23,580 nt of DNA from an uncultured Candidatus Peregrinibacteria bacterium (GCA_937127165.1 CAKZLR010000002.1:1-23580); one strand, 5' to 3'; positions 1-8,819 are shown, counted from the stretch's first letter. Translations and numbers: made by a program. The notes: generated by a model not told the origin, from the sequence alone.

Positions 1-1
1 A

Positions 2-373
2 AAAAACATTGGCGTAATTATTACCGACAGCATAACCAGCCCTCTAAAATGGGGAGTGAGGGGTATAGCTTTAGCTTATACCGGTTTTAGACCATTCAAA
101 AGTTACATAAACCAGCCAGACATTTTTGGTAGAAAAATGCATTATTCCAAAGTGTTTTTACCTGATAACCTAGCTACAGCGGCTTGTTTGGTTATGGGTG
201 AGGGTGATGAAAGACAACCTTTGGCAATTATCGAAGACATAAACTTTGTAGAATTTGTGAATCAAAATCCCAGCCAAGAAGAGTTAGATAGTATTAAAAT
301 CGACCCTCAAGACGACCTTTATGCTCCTTTACTATCAAATGTGCAGTGGCAAAAAGGTAGAAACAAAAATTAA
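2..373 (+). CDS. CofE-like F420-0:glutamate ligase family protein, C-terminal part
   Basis: The reading frame is open from the first bases of the window, so the 5' part lies outside it. The visible 123 residues match the C-terminal half of the CofE (coenzyme F420-0:gamma-glutamyl ligase) family: a DSITSPLKWGVRGIALAYTG stretch corresponds to the family's D-T-x-G-R-x-x-R-x-G region, followed by D-x-x-G-R and by LATAACLVMGEGDE, corresponding to the AAELVMGE-type segment near the family's C-terminus. CofE adds glutamate to F420-0. In organisms without other F420 genes the family's substrate is unknown, so F420 biosynthesis should not be assumed. The gene converges on pheS across a 384-base gap. 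Family assignment is from recognised motifs; the exact function is uncertain. Confidence 0.7.
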   Translation, partial: KNIGVIITDSITSPLKWGVRGIALAYTGFRPFKSYINQPDIFGRKMHYSKVFLPDNLATAACLVMGEGDERQPLAIIEDINFVEFVNQNPSQEELDSIKIDPQDDLYAPLLSNVQWQKGRNKN

Positions 374-757
374 AAAATTATTCCACAGAATCCGTAACCC
401 GATTCTAAAGCGTACTCAAAGACAAACTTGAAACTAGTTTAAAAAATTAACGAAGTCTTTCATGCCAAAAAGCTGACGAAGTCTTATTGAAGTTTTAAAG
501 TTGGATAATTTGCATCCCCAATAGCAAGATTTAAAGTGCCCTAAATTAAAAACAAAAGTAGAATTTACTTGGTTTGAAGAGATTATGATTTAGATAGCAA
601 AATATACTATATTTCTAAGACAAGGCAAAAAAATAGTCATTTCTTCTAGTTGTTGATTAGTTCTTCAAAAAAACACTCACGCAAACCTCTATCTCAAGAA
701 GATAAAACAATCCTTGCTAGTTCGGGTTGAAAATGGTTTACAAAATTTTTCTATTCT
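374..757. other. Convergent intergenic region between the CofE-like gene and pheS
   Basis: This stretch has no intact gene. It holds a 6-bp inverted repeat, AGAATC (387-392) with GATTCT (401-406), without a good T-run after it, and a 10-base direct repeat ACGAAGTCTT near 450 and 475. The plus frame from 486 to about 650 reads as a short coding-like stretch interrupted by two TAG codons, but it is too short to call a pseudogene. No convincing terminator is seen for either flanking gene. Confidence 0.45.
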
Positions 758-1768
758 CTAAACCCCTCTCAAGAAATCCAAGTGACCGTTGTAAAATTGA
801 GAAACTCCCGAAACACCGTATTTTAGTTGAGCAAGCCGATCAACCCCAAAACCAAAAGCCAAACCGCTCCATTCATCTGGATCAAGGTTCATATTTCGTA
901 TAACTTGTGGATGAATCGGTCCAGCTCCTGCACATTCAATCCAACCCGTATTTTTACAAATTCGACAACCTCTACCACTGCAAAAGGGACAAGAAAAATC
1001 TACCTCAAAACTAGGTAAAGTGAACGGAAAATAACTGGGTCGAAGCCTAATTTTAATAGTATCATCTTGGAAAAACTCTCTAAAGAGATGCTTAATCAAA
1101 CCAGTAAGCTGGCCAATTGTAGTGTTTTTATCAACCAACCACATATCAAACTGAGTAAAGTTAATATCGTGGGTGGCATCTATATTTTCGTTACGAAAAA
1201 CGATTCCCGGAAAAACTACTCGAAACGGTGGCTTGTGTATTTCTGCATAGCGAGCAATATTAGCAGTTACTTGAGTTCGCATGACATAATTTTCTCCATT
1301 TTTATCTTTTTGGTCTAAAAAGAAAGTGTCTTGCATATCTCTAGACGGATGATACTCTGGTGAGTTGGGGGCAGTGAAGTTGTACCATTGACTTTCTACC
1401 TGAGGCCCATCAAACACATCAAATCCCATTCTAGCAAAAATATCTACCAATTCCCGAACAACCAAACGAATTGGGTGCAAACTGCCTTGTTTGGTTTGAT
1501 ATTTCGAACTGCTAAAAGTGGGATCGAAACTAAGAAACTTATCTTTTGTTTGAGCTCTTTGTAGCTCTTGAATACGGACATCACAGGCAAATTTGATTTG
1601 AACTTTAATTTCATTGATTTTTTTGCCTAGGGTTTTTTTCTGTTCATCGCTGGCAATGACTAATTGTTGTTTAATTTGAGCAATCTCCCCCGAATTATTC
1701 AATTCATCCCTTTTTTTTAAACATTCATTGATTGTTTGGCACTGATCAAAAATTTGTTTAAGATTCAT
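758..1768 (-). CDS. pheS: Phenylalanine--tRNA ligase alpha subunit
   Basis: This is the catalytic alpha subunit of the (alpha-beta)2 phenylalanyl-tRNA synthetase, which activates Phe with ATP and charges tRNA-Phe in the cytosol. The product is 336 aa, normal for bacterial PheS. The N-terminal 90 residues are the coiled-coil arm that contacts tRNA. The class II catalytic core follows: motif 1 around 96-125, motif 2 around 181-213 (FPGIVFRNENIDATHDINF) and motif 3 at 302-318 (GLAFGFGVDRLAQLKYG). Four cysteines at 260, 263, 268 and 271 form the C-x2-C...C-x2-C insertion found in many bacterial PheS. It starts at ATG, 40 bases after the end of pheT, so the two are probably one transcript, but the order is pheT then pheS. 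No Shine-Dalgarno sequence precedes the ATG. The stop is TAG. Confidence 0.97.
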   Translation of the reverse strand: MNLKQIFDQCQTINECLKKRDELNNSGEIAQIKQQLVIASDEQKKTLGKKINEIKVQIKFACDVRIQELQRAQTKDKFLSFDPTFSSSKYQTKQGSLHPIRLVVRELVDIFARMGFDVFDGPQVESQWYNFTAPNSPEYHPSRDMQDTFFLDQKDKNGENYVMRTQVTANIARYAEIHKPPFRVVFPGIVFRNENIDATHDINFTQFDMWLVDKNTTIGQLTGLIKHLFREFFQDDTIKIRLRPSYFPFTLPSFEVDFSCPFCSGRGCRICKNTGWIECAGAGPIHPQVIRNMNLDPDEWSGLAFGFGVDRLAQLKYGVSGVSQFYNGHLDFLRGV

Positions 1769-1782
1769 AATTCTTGTATATT

Positions 1783-1800
1783 AACATTTTAAAAAATGTT
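1783..1800. repeat. Perfect palindrome in the pheT-pheS gap
   Basis: AACATTTT-AA-AAAATGTT is a perfect 18-base inverted repeat filling most of the 40-base gap between pheT and pheS. In the minus-strand transcript it would form a short A/U hairpin just before the pheS start. It is not followed by a T-run on that strand, so it does not look like a terminator. It could affect pheS initiation or mRNA stability, which is inference. In DNA this AT-rich a short palindrome can arise by chance. Confidence 0.4.
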
Positions 1801-1808
1801 TTTGGAAT

Positions 1809-4286
1809 TTACCGAAGTTCTATAGAAGCAACCTTGAATAAGCGGTCCAAAAACTGCTCTTGCCACAAGTTAACTTCATCATTGGTTAAAGTTCGTTCGT
1901 AGCTAATAAACTTTAAACTAAAATTAAGAATATCTTCAGTTTCAGTTAAACTTAACCTCTCGATTGGTTGCACAAAAACTTTAAAATCCTGACTGTCTAT
2001 TTGATTTAGTAACTCTCCTATCCGATCAAAACGGAAATCTACTGGTACTTTGAGGGATAACGACCTAAAGATAGAAGGGTATAAACTTTCATCGTAATAA
2101 TTAGGATGATTTTGAATTTTGTAATTCCAGTTGGTCAGATCAAATTCAAAATACCAAAGATTTTTAGACAATGGTACTCCAAGTTCTTTTTTGAAACTGG
2201 CAGTCAATTGTAATAGTCTGTAATCAATATTTTGTCCCTGATACAAATATCCTTTCCCTACCCTGCTTAACGGTTGATCCAAAGGTAAAATTTGATAGTC
2301 ATTATAAGTCTTAGCTAAAACTTTTAACCCAAGGCTGGTGAGTAAATATGGATCATTAGTAGAAGCAATGCCAGCCAATATAATCTTCTCAGATAATTGC
2401 TTATCTAGTATCTGATAAACTCTATTCAATTCAAAAATTCTAGGTTCTTTTTCCCCTCGATTTAAATTTGCCAAAAAACAATTACCAAGACTAAATAATA
2501 ATCTATCTCTAAGAAGATTTTCTTGAGAACGATAGGCTTTGAGCACTTTGAAAGTTTTTTGTGGATCAAAAACTTGTTTAACCGAAACAAACGGCCGAGT
2601 AATCACTTCATCAAAACCAAAAGTAGACACTAGATCAACTAATTTATCCAAGGCACCAACAGCAGGAGTATGAATATTCTGGATATGTGTAATTAAATTG
2701 TGTTCTTTAAAATTCTCAAAACCAATTAGCTTTGATATTTCCAATAAAAGATCATATTTATCGCTCAACTCAAAATAGTTTGGTCTAGGGCGCAAAATTT
2801 GAGCTTGACGATCAAAGCTTCCCAACAAATCTAGTTTGTTTTCAACTATAGGTTGCCAATACTGCAAACCTCGATCATCAAGCCTAGAAGCGATAAATGG
2901 TAAATCAACTCCAATCTGGAGAGAGTTATTTTCCAAAATTAAAGTTTTAACAGCAGATTTAAACTCTTGATTACCGTGTTGTCTGTGCCAATGAAAAACA
3001 GAACTAATCTGAAAATCAACACACTCTTGAGATTCTAAAATCTCTAAAAGAGACAATAAACATACCAACATCTGACCAGATCGTACTTTTCCAGCCCAAA
3101 TCTTGGAACCATCTGAGCGATACCTTAATAAAAAAGAGTTTCTAGCTACCTCATCAGCCTTAAAATTAGCGATTTCCAATAATACTTTAGTTTCTTGTGG
3201 ATCAATTTTGGTTGACTCTCCCCCAGAAATTCCGGGAACTGCCAAAATCTGATTTTGATCAACAAGAACTACTGTACCAACAGGTAATTCGGTATCTTTG
3301 AGTTGACCTAAACCTGTCCATTTTTGTGGTGAAGTTAAGTTTAAAATCTTCCACTGGCTACCTTCATCTAAAATAGTTTTAACCTGACTAAACAGATGGG
3401 TTGGTTGGCCATTGTCAAGTAATAAATAGTTGGATAAATCAACTAATCCACCAATCAAATTCTTTTGTAACAGAAACATTCTTTTAACAAAGAGATGAGG
3501 TAAATAATACTCGCTGTGCTGATTAGTCTTGATAAGATTCAATTCAAATAGCCAAAAATTATGAGAATAGTTGGTAGTGTCTTGATAGTCGATTTTTATA
3601 TTCGATTTAGTTTTAATAAACTTTATGAACTCTGACTCAAAGTCAAATTGAGGATCGATGAATCTGCGAGCTTTGGGAGTTAATAAACTCAAATCACCAA
3701 TAGCTACAGCTAATTCTATAGCCATACCAAGGTGACTGCCAATTGTCCCGATTTTGTCAGGTAAAACTTTAATATCTATCACCTGCTCTACCGTAAAAAA
3801 CTCTGGAAAAACTTCGCAAATACTTTGTCCTAAAAACTGTTCTTCTACTCTATTTTCTAGTAAGCTATTTAATTCCCACAAACCATCACTTGGCTCCGTT
3901 TCTAGCATCAACTCACTTCTGCCAAGGCACATCCCCTCAGACACCTCACCTCGCATTTTACGACTAGTGATAGTCAAAAAAGGTAAACGGCAACCTTCAA
4001 TTGCTATTGGTACAATCAAACCATCTCGAACATTTGGAGCAGTAGAGACAATCTTTAAGAAGCCTTTCGAGCCTAAATCAACATCAAAAATTTTTAGACG
4101 ATCAGCATTAGGATGATTTCTAACATTAGTTATCCTGCCTACCAAAACTTTACCCTCAAAATAATCTTTTATAATTTTTATTTCCTCTACTTCGCTAGAC
4201 TTTTGGGTAATTAGCTGAACTAATTTTTCATCAGAATAATTAGTCAGATCAATATAGTCCGCTAACCACGATTTCAAAAAAAGCAT
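1809..4286 (-). CDS. pheT: Phenylalanine--tRNA ligase beta subunit
   Basis: This is the beta subunit of phenylalanyl-tRNA synthetase, which binds tRNA and hosts the editing site. At 825 aa it is full length. In order: an N-terminal EMAP-like tRNA-binding domain at about 43-150 (VGRITNVRNHPNADRLKIFD and a RKMRGEVSEGMCLG stretch), the B3/B4 editing domain (GGLVDLSNYLLLDNGQPTHL, then ILAVPGISGGES), a B5 domain, the catalytic-like domain, and a C-terminal anticodon-binding FDX-ACB domain at about 733-825 (YPSIFRSLSLKVPVDFRFDR). It begins at ATG, has no Shine-Dalgarno sequence, and a promoter-like TTGACA lies just upstream. It is transcribed before pheS; the usual bacterial order is pheS-pheT. Confidence 0.97.
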   Translation of the reverse strand: MLFLKSWLADYIDLTNYSDEKLVQLITQKSSEVEEIKIIKDYFEGKVLVGRITNVRNHPNADRLKIFDVDLGSKGFLKIVSTAPNVRDGLIVPIAIEGCRLPFLTITSRKMRGEVSEGMCLGRSELMLETEPSDGLWELNSLLENRVEEQFLGQSICEVFPEFFTVEQVIDIKVLPDKIGTIGSHLGMAIELAVAIGDLSLLTPKARRFIDPQFDFESEFIKFIKTKSNIKIDYQDTTNYSHNFWLFELNLIKTNQHSEYYLPHLFVKRMFLLQKNLIGGLVDLSNYLLLDNGQPTHLFSQVKTILDEGSQWKILNLTSPQKWTGLGQLKDTELPVGTVVLVDQNQILAVPGISGGESTKIDPQETKVLLEIANFKADEVARNSFLLRYRSDGSKIWAGKVRSGQMLVCLLSLLEILESQECVDFQISSVFHWHRQHGNQEFKSAVKTLILENNSLQIGVDLPFIASRLDDRGLQYWQPIVENKLDLLGSFDRQAQILRPRPNYFELSDKYDLLLEISKLIGFENFKEHNLITHIQNIHTPAVGALDKLVDLVSTFGFDEVITRPFVSVKQVFDPQKTFKVLKAYRSQENLLRDRLLFSLGNCFLANLNRGEKEPRIFELNRVYQILDKQLSEKIILAGIASTNDPYLLTSLGLKVLAKTYNDYQILPLDQPLSRVGKGYLYQGQNIDYRLLQLTASFKKELGVPLSKNLWYFEFDLTNWNYKIQNHPNYYDESLYPSIFRSLSLKVPVDFRFDRIGELLNQIDSQDFKVFVQPIERLSLTETEDILNFSLKFISYERTLTNDEVNLWQEQFLDRLFKVASIELR

Positions 4287-4321
4287 ATACTACACGGGGA
4301 CAAGTTAAACTCTGGATCAAC

Positions 4322-4350
4322 GTTAAAGTTACAAACCAAATTTTTGTCAA
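4322..4350 (-). promoter_or_regulatory. Candidate sigma70-type promoter for pheT-pheS
   Basis: On the minus strand a perfect -35 TTGACA (4350 down to 4345) is followed after 17 bases by TTTAAC (4327 to 4322), which matches 4 of 6 bases of the -10 consensus. Transcription would start about 30 bases before the pheT ATG. I looked for the conserved T-box antiterminator motif (TGGNACCGCG-like) upstream of pheT and saw none. Confidence 0.45.
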
Positions 4351-4728
4351 TGTTTGATAGTTTATAATAAATTTGATAAATTAATTTCTACCTCAGCTTA
4401 AATAAATTCTTTAAATCTTTAAATAATTTTTGGAACTATACAAAAAGTCTTTTTGTTAAAACTTTTATTGCCTAAACCTGAACAAAGTTTGAAAAAGCTT
4501 CAAAAAATATTCGGTTCAGAGTTTGACAAATTAAAGTTTCAAAAAGTCATAAGATCATGAATTCAAAAATAAGAAAGTAGGTTTTTAGAATTTAATCGTT
4601 GGATCTAAGAATTTTTGTTGTAATGACATTTAGACTTTTACTACAAAATAAAGATATACAAAAAAATATCAAACAAATTTAATAATCAACTTACAAAAGA
4701 TAGTCATTACAAATTGATAACAATTAAT
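4351..4728. other. AT-rich gap upstream of pheT and the decayed gene
   Basis: This gap has no gene. It contains a nested inverted repeat at 4478-4519: outer arms CTGAAC (4478-4483) and GTTCAG (4514-4519), and an inner hairpin TTTGAA (4488-4493), loop AAAGC, TTCAAA (4499-4504). A TTGACA at 4523-4528 on the plus strand is a possible -35 box but has no good -10 partner. The role is unknown. Confidence 0.4.
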
Positions 4729-6245
4729 ATGAGGTAGGAGATTGATCGTTTAAGTGAAAAAACGGGGAATAATTTAACCGGAAGTGGTCGAATAAACCTA
4801 CCGAAGGGGAGCAAGTTGAAGAATCTAGGGATGTATTTACTGCATTTGTAAAAGAAATTAATGAAAGGCTAATTAAATTAAATCTCGGGTTAGAAGATAT
4901 TTTTTAGATTAATAAAACTAATATGTAGTTACAAGCCATCCAGATAGAATAGATAAAAATCTTGAGCCTTCAGATTAGGCTGATTTATTTAGCCTGGTTA
5001 GTGATAATAAGAACATACAACCTAAAACAGGTGGTGTTACATTTATTTTTGAACTGAAACCAGCTTTAATATAAGTCGTCTAAAAAATAAAATTAATAAG
5101 ACAGAAGAAGAAAAAACACTAAACCGAAATGAAAGAATAAAAATAAAGTCAAGGCTATTGAGAGTAATTCAGGTATTAACTACTCTTGAGAAGTAGAAAA
5201 AGTTAGCCAAAACCTATAAAATACCTATAGCAGAATTACTGAGAGGTGAAGCAGTAAAATTTATCCAGAGCTTAATTATTTTTTATACTACAAAAACTAG
5301 ATTCCTACAACTAGGAAAACTTGAAGAATAAAGTCCTCATAGAAAAAGGTTATTAACCTTAATTAAATTTTTCCCTACATTTTTAAATTTTCTTCTACAA
5401 ATTAACAAATACAAGACATCAGATTATGTTGAATGACTTATTGAAGCTAAAATTGATCTATATAAGCAATATGAAATCAATGAGTATGTTAGATCATTAT
5501 TTAATATTAAAAATAAGAACAATAAAAGACGACATGTTAGTGGGATTGCAATATAATGTATGGAAGGGTCAGTTAGTGAACATAGAATAAAGCAAGGAAC
5601 TGATGATATAGGAAAACCTTTTAAAAAGCTCTTATTTTTTTTATTTGAGACTGAATCTAGTAAAATAGTTAATAATGTCGTCACTAAAGCTCAGTTAAGG
5701 ACATCTTTATAGTTCCTAAAGAATTTCTTTTGTTTGGTTTAGAAAAGAAATAAAGACAAGGAAAAAATGATGAAGAAAAGAATAGAAATTTTAATAAATA
5801 GGGTCAAACAAGCTATTCACCTATCTAATATATAGTATTATATCTATTTATATCATTACAGTAATCCTAAGAATCCATATAAACAAGGATTTTATTCAGA
5901 AAATCAAATTTTTAAATATATTATCTAATTTCAACTTAAACGATCTAGACTCTATAAACTTATTCGATTTGTTAAGAAGTTTTATTAACTCAAAATCTTG
6001 TGAACTTGGCCGCTTGTTTGGTTATAGCGAAAGTCATATTGAAAGATTGCAAAATTATTTAAAAAACTATTTAAAAGAACTTAATTCTTTGCCCAGAAGA
6101 AATAGTTTCAGATTATATTGATGATCCTTCATTCATGTTCTTACACAGAGGAAAAACTTTGATGCAGACACAATCTGACCTGATAACTTTGGTAGCTACA
6201 CAGCCTGACCTAAAACCAACACGAAAGCATGTTAAAAAAAATTAA
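4729..6245 (+). pseudogene. Decayed gene of about 500 codons, family not recognised
   Basis: A coding-like text runs the whole length but hops between frames and is broken by single stop codons. It starts at ATG 4729 (frame 1, TAG as third codon), moves to frame 3 near 4797 (KEINERLIKLNLGLEDIF), to frame 2 near 4925 (IQPKTGGVTFIFELKPAL), and back to frame 1 from about 5056. Frame 1 then stays readable for some 750 bases through TAG 5194, TAA 5329, TGA 5434, TAA 5554, TAG 5710 and TAG 5740. It continues in frame 2 from about 5828 to 6090 (CELGRLFGYSESHIERLQ, helix-turn-helix-like) and ends in frame 3 at TAA 6245. Most stops could arise by one transition from CAG, CAA or TGG codons, and all three stop types occur, so recoding is not the explanation. 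I could not name the family; the HTH-like part hints at DNA binding, which is weak inference. Confidence 0.65.
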
Positions 6246-6432
6246 AACTTATTTGGATTTGTTGTAATTGATATTACTTAAAATGGTTTAAGAATTTAAA
6301 AGCAAAACTAGAACAAAATTAAAAAAACAATTTAGTAAACTAAGAAAGTAAACTAAAAATGAATTTAAACTTATTTGACTAATCTTACAATTTGATTTGA
6401 TCTTGAAAAGAACTTTGATTCGTCTTTTGATT

Positions 6433-7170
6433 ATGTTAAGCATTAAAAATTTATCGGTCAGTATTGATGGAAAATTGATTTTAAAAAATTTGAATTTAGA
6501 AATACGGTCTGGTGAAGTCCATGCTGTAATGGGTCCGAATGGTGCTGGCAAAAGCACTTTAGTTGCTGTTCTGGCCGGTCAAGAAGATTATCAAATTGAT
6601 ACTGGTGAAGTGTTTTTTAATGGTCAAAATTTGTTAGAGATGGAAGTTGAAGAAAGAGCTGTTGCAGGTTTGTTTATAGGTTTTCAAAACCCAATTGAAA
6701 TTCCTGGTGTAAGTTTAATCAATTTCCTTAAAGCAGCTATTGAAGCCAAGTCGAAGGCAATGGATCAAGAACCTCCTTCTACTAGCGAAATTTTGTCCAA
6801 AATCAAACAAAAAACCGACTTTTTGAGCTTGCCAAAAGATTTTTATAAGCGAACAGTTAATGCCAATCTTTCTGGTGGTCAGAAAAAACTTAGTGAACTT
6901 TTGCAACTGGCTGTGCTAGAACCAAAACTAGCCATTTTGGACGAAATTGATTCTGGATTGGATATCGATGCAGTTAAGCTAGTAGCTAACAATCTAAACA
7001 AACTCAGAACTACGAATAATTCCTTTGTGTTGATTACTCATTATCAAAGAATTCTGAACTTTATTAAACCGGATTTTGTACACATCCTCAAGCATGGTCA
7101 AATTATCAAAAGTGGTGGCGAAGCCCTTGTTGAAGAAATTGAAGCAAATGGTTATGATCAATTTAATTAA
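6433..7170 (+). CDS. sufC: Fe-S cluster assembly ATPase SufC
   Basis: SufC is the ABC-type ATPase of the SUF iron-sulfur cluster assembly scaffold; it pairs with SufB/SufD proteins in the cytosol. The 245-aa product has Walker A GPNGAGKST at residues 34-42, the ABC signature LSGGQKK near 146 and Walker B LAILDEIDSGLD near 167-178; the EPKLAILDE-DSGLDID stretch is characteristic of SufC. An in-frame TTG exists at 6397, but ATG 6433 places the start exactly where SufC proteins begin, so I chose it. The 3' end overlaps the next gene by about 17 bases, indicating translational coupling. It lies just downstream of a decayed gene. No Shine-Dalgarno sequence is visible. Confidence 0.95.
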   Translation: MLSIKNLSVSIDGKLILKNLNLEIRSGEVHAVMGPNGAGKSTLVAVLAGQEDYQIDTGEVFFNGQNLLEMEVEERAVAGLFIGFQNPIEIPGVSLINFLKAAIEAKSKAMDQEPPSTSEILSKIKQKTDFLSLPKDFYKRTVNANLSGGQKKLSELLQLAVLEPKLAILDEIDSGLDIDAVKLVANNLNKLRTTNNSFVLITHYQRILNFIKPDFVHILKHGQIIKSGGEALVEEIEANGYDQFN

Positions 7171-7834
7171 TCCGAAAGATTTTGACGTTTTAATAATTGA
7201 CAATTTTCCAGCAAACAGTCAGGATTGGATAGAACTGAATTTTGATAACTCGCCGCTCAAGCCAGTCTGGTTACAATCTTCAAAAAAAGAAATAAAAGTA
7301 AAAATCAACTTAAACCAAAGTATTGAAATCAAGTTTTTTTGGTTTCAAACCATGTTAAATAGACAAACAGTCCAAGTGATTTTTAACCTTCACAATCCCG
7401 GCACAAAGTTAGGAATCTATAATTTTTACCACCTAGACAAACAAGACACAGTTCAAAATCTCTTGCAAATCAACCATTTTCAGGCAAATTGTAAAAGTTT
7501 TACTCTATTTAAAGGTGTTTTAGAAGGTCAAGCTAATGCCAGATTTGTCGGCAAGATTTTTGTAGATCCTAATGCTCACCAAACTAATGCTAAACTGTCT
7601 AATCATACCGTAATGCTATCTGACGATGCTAAGATGGACTCGAAACCAGAGTTAGAAATTTACTGTGATGATGTTAAGTGTACTCACGAAGCGACTATTG
7701 GAACTTTTGACTCAAAGCAAAATTTTTATTTACAAAGCCGAGGCTTAGACCAAAAAACCAGAAATCAGATACTGACTGAGGCTTTTTTGGAAGAAGTTCT
7801 TGATATGATTAAGAAAGATTTTGCAGTTGATTAA
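7154..7834 (+). CDS. Short SufD/SufB-family Fe-S scaffold protein
   Basis: The C-terminal half shows the SufB/SufD core: GKIFVDPNAHQTNAKLSNHT, LSDDAKMDSKPELEIY, then CDDVKCTHEATIG and FYLQSRGL. The DDVKC-x-H motif with its histidine is of SufD type, where that His takes part in cluster assembly (family knowledge). At about 226 aa it is roughly half the usual length of SufD or SufB, so it keeps the beta-helix core and C-terminal helices with little N-terminal domain. The start is ATG 7154 or ATG 7148, both inside the 3' end of sufC; longer in-frame starts from 7076 would overlap sufC much further and add unrelated sequence. With SufC it could form a minimal SufCD-like complex. No second SufB/D gene or sufS/sufU is in the window. 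Confidence 0.85.
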   Translation: MINLINPKDFDVLIIDNFPANSQDWIELNFDNSPLKPVWLQSSKKEIKVKINLNQSIEIKFFWFQTMLNRQTVQVIFNLHNPGTKLGIYNFYHLDKQDTVQNLLQINHFQANCKSFTLFKGVLEGQANARFVGKIFVDPNAHQTNAKLSNHTVMLSDDAKMDSKPELEIYCDDVKCTHEATIGTFDSKQNFYLQSRGLDQKTRNQILTEAFLEEVLDMIKKDFAVD

Positions 7835-7872
7835 ACTGCACCAAAATCTCTTAACTCTCGTTGTTAATTAGG

Positions 7873-7896
7873 AATTGTTAGTCAATTTTGTTTTTG
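7873..7896 (+). terminator. Weak intrinsic terminator after sufC-sufD
   Basis: AATTG (7873-7877), loop TTAGT, CAATT (7883-7887) is followed by a T-rich run ending near 7895. The stem is only 5 bp, so this is a weak candidate, but its place just after the operon and before the convergent hydrolase gene fits. Confidence 0.35.
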
Positions 7897-7931
7897 CTAA
7901 AGAAAAAACTATATGTTGATCTAACAATGTT

Positions 7932-8819
7932 TTATTTCCTAAGAAAATCTCTAATATCTATTACAAAATTTACTGGATCTTTATCCATTGGATTTTGTCC
8001 AGACATTTTGTAAGTTTTGATCGTGATATTAGGTTCTAGTTTGTTTATGCCTACGATAAACTTATTTTTTCGCCAAATTTCTTTATTTAAATCTAAAACT
8101 TGTTGTAATTTGAAAGCACTTGTAGCTGTACAATAAAGATCCATCTGTCCTCTAATCAACAAAACTGGTAATTTTGTAAATTGAATCTGGCTTTCCAAAT
8201 CTAGTTTATTAAAAGATTTTAAAAAATTAAATTCTTGCAATATTTGCAAACCTGAATCTATGGCTTTACGAGAGAGATTCTCAGAGAAAATAGACCAGAA
8301 ATTTTTATCTCGCGGGTTTTTAGATGACTGAATTTTGGCTTTTAGTTGACTCAAACTTTTTTTGTATACTACTCTGTTGTAGTATTGTTTCCTTAGATTG
8401 ATAAAAAATGAATTGAAATTATTACCACAACCTACCAAAACTAGTTTGCTAACTTTGTTTATATTTTCTAAGGCATACTCTAAGGCTACGACCCCACCAA
8501 GCTCATGTCCGACAATGATCAGCTTTGATTGTTTCATGTTTTTAATAATCTCTGGTTTACTTGTAAGTATCAGCTTTTTTGCTAACTCTTGTTGTTTCGA
8601 CAATTTTTGTGAAACAAAGTCGTCAATAGATTTTAGAATATCTTCAATAGCAAAAGCTTGATCATCATCCGGATGACCGGGTAAAGGAATGGTAAATAAA
8701 TCTATGAGCTGTTTGTCTGAATAGGATTGATCAAGCTCTAAAATTCCTCTTATATAAGGAAGCCACAAACTTCTAGCTCCAGCTAGTTGATGAATAAACA
8801 AAAACATTTTTTTATTCAA
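7932..8819 (-). CDS. Alpha/beta-hydrolase-fold protein with altered catalytic triad
   Basis: The 295-aa product has the alpha/beta-hydrolase layout: an N-terminal strand with IHQLAG, the nucleophile elbow IIVGHELGGVVALEYA, strand LVLVGCG, a lid of about 80 residues, the acid strand LLIRGQMDLY, and a last part GQNPMDKDPVNFVIDIRDFL that matches the usual G-H-x-P...P..F...I..FL ending. The nucleophile position is Glu106 (normally Ser, GHSLGG), and the catalytic His position is Gln275; only the acid Asp227 remains. It is therefore probably not a normal esterase or peptidase; a binding role or an unusual mechanism is inference. No signal peptide is seen, so it should be cytosolic. The gene starts at ATG, has no Shine-Dalgarno sequence, and a TTGACA lies at 8851-8846 upstream. 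Confidence 0.85.
   Translation of the reverse strand: MNKKMFLFIHQLAGARSLWLPYIRGILELDQSYSDKQLIDLFTIPLPGHPDDDQAFAIEDILKSIDDFVSQKLSKQQELAKKLILTSKPEIIKNMKQSKLIIVGHELGGVVALEYALENINKVSKLVLVGCGNNFNSFFINLRKQYYNRVVYKKSLSQLKAKIQSSKNPRDKNFWSIFSENLSRKAIDSGLQILQEFNFLKSFNKLDLESQIQFTKLPVLLIRGQMDLYCTATSAFKLQQVLDLNKEIWRKNKFIVGINKLEPNITIKTYKMSGQNPMDKDPVNFVIDIRDFLRK

Noticed and set aside
486..660. Coding-like plus frame with CPKLKTKVEF and LRQGKKIVISSS, possibly a transposase relic
   Set aside because: It is under 60 codons with two stops, has no DDE or terminal repeats, and matches nothing I can name; this length is easily random.
4287..4520. T-box riboswitch upstream of pheT
   Set aside because: No T-box consensus or terminator/antiterminator pair is present on the minus strand; only a simple promoter is seen.
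5424..5684. Minus-strand open frame of 86 codons inside the decayed gene
   Set aside because: It is antisense to the readable plus-strand remnant and has no independent coding signal.
4729..6001. In-frame stops as evidence for a recoded stop codon (as in code 25 CPR lineages)
   Set aside because: TAG, TAA and TGA all occur, frames also shift, and intact genes end in TGA, TAA and TAG; pseudogene decay explains it better.
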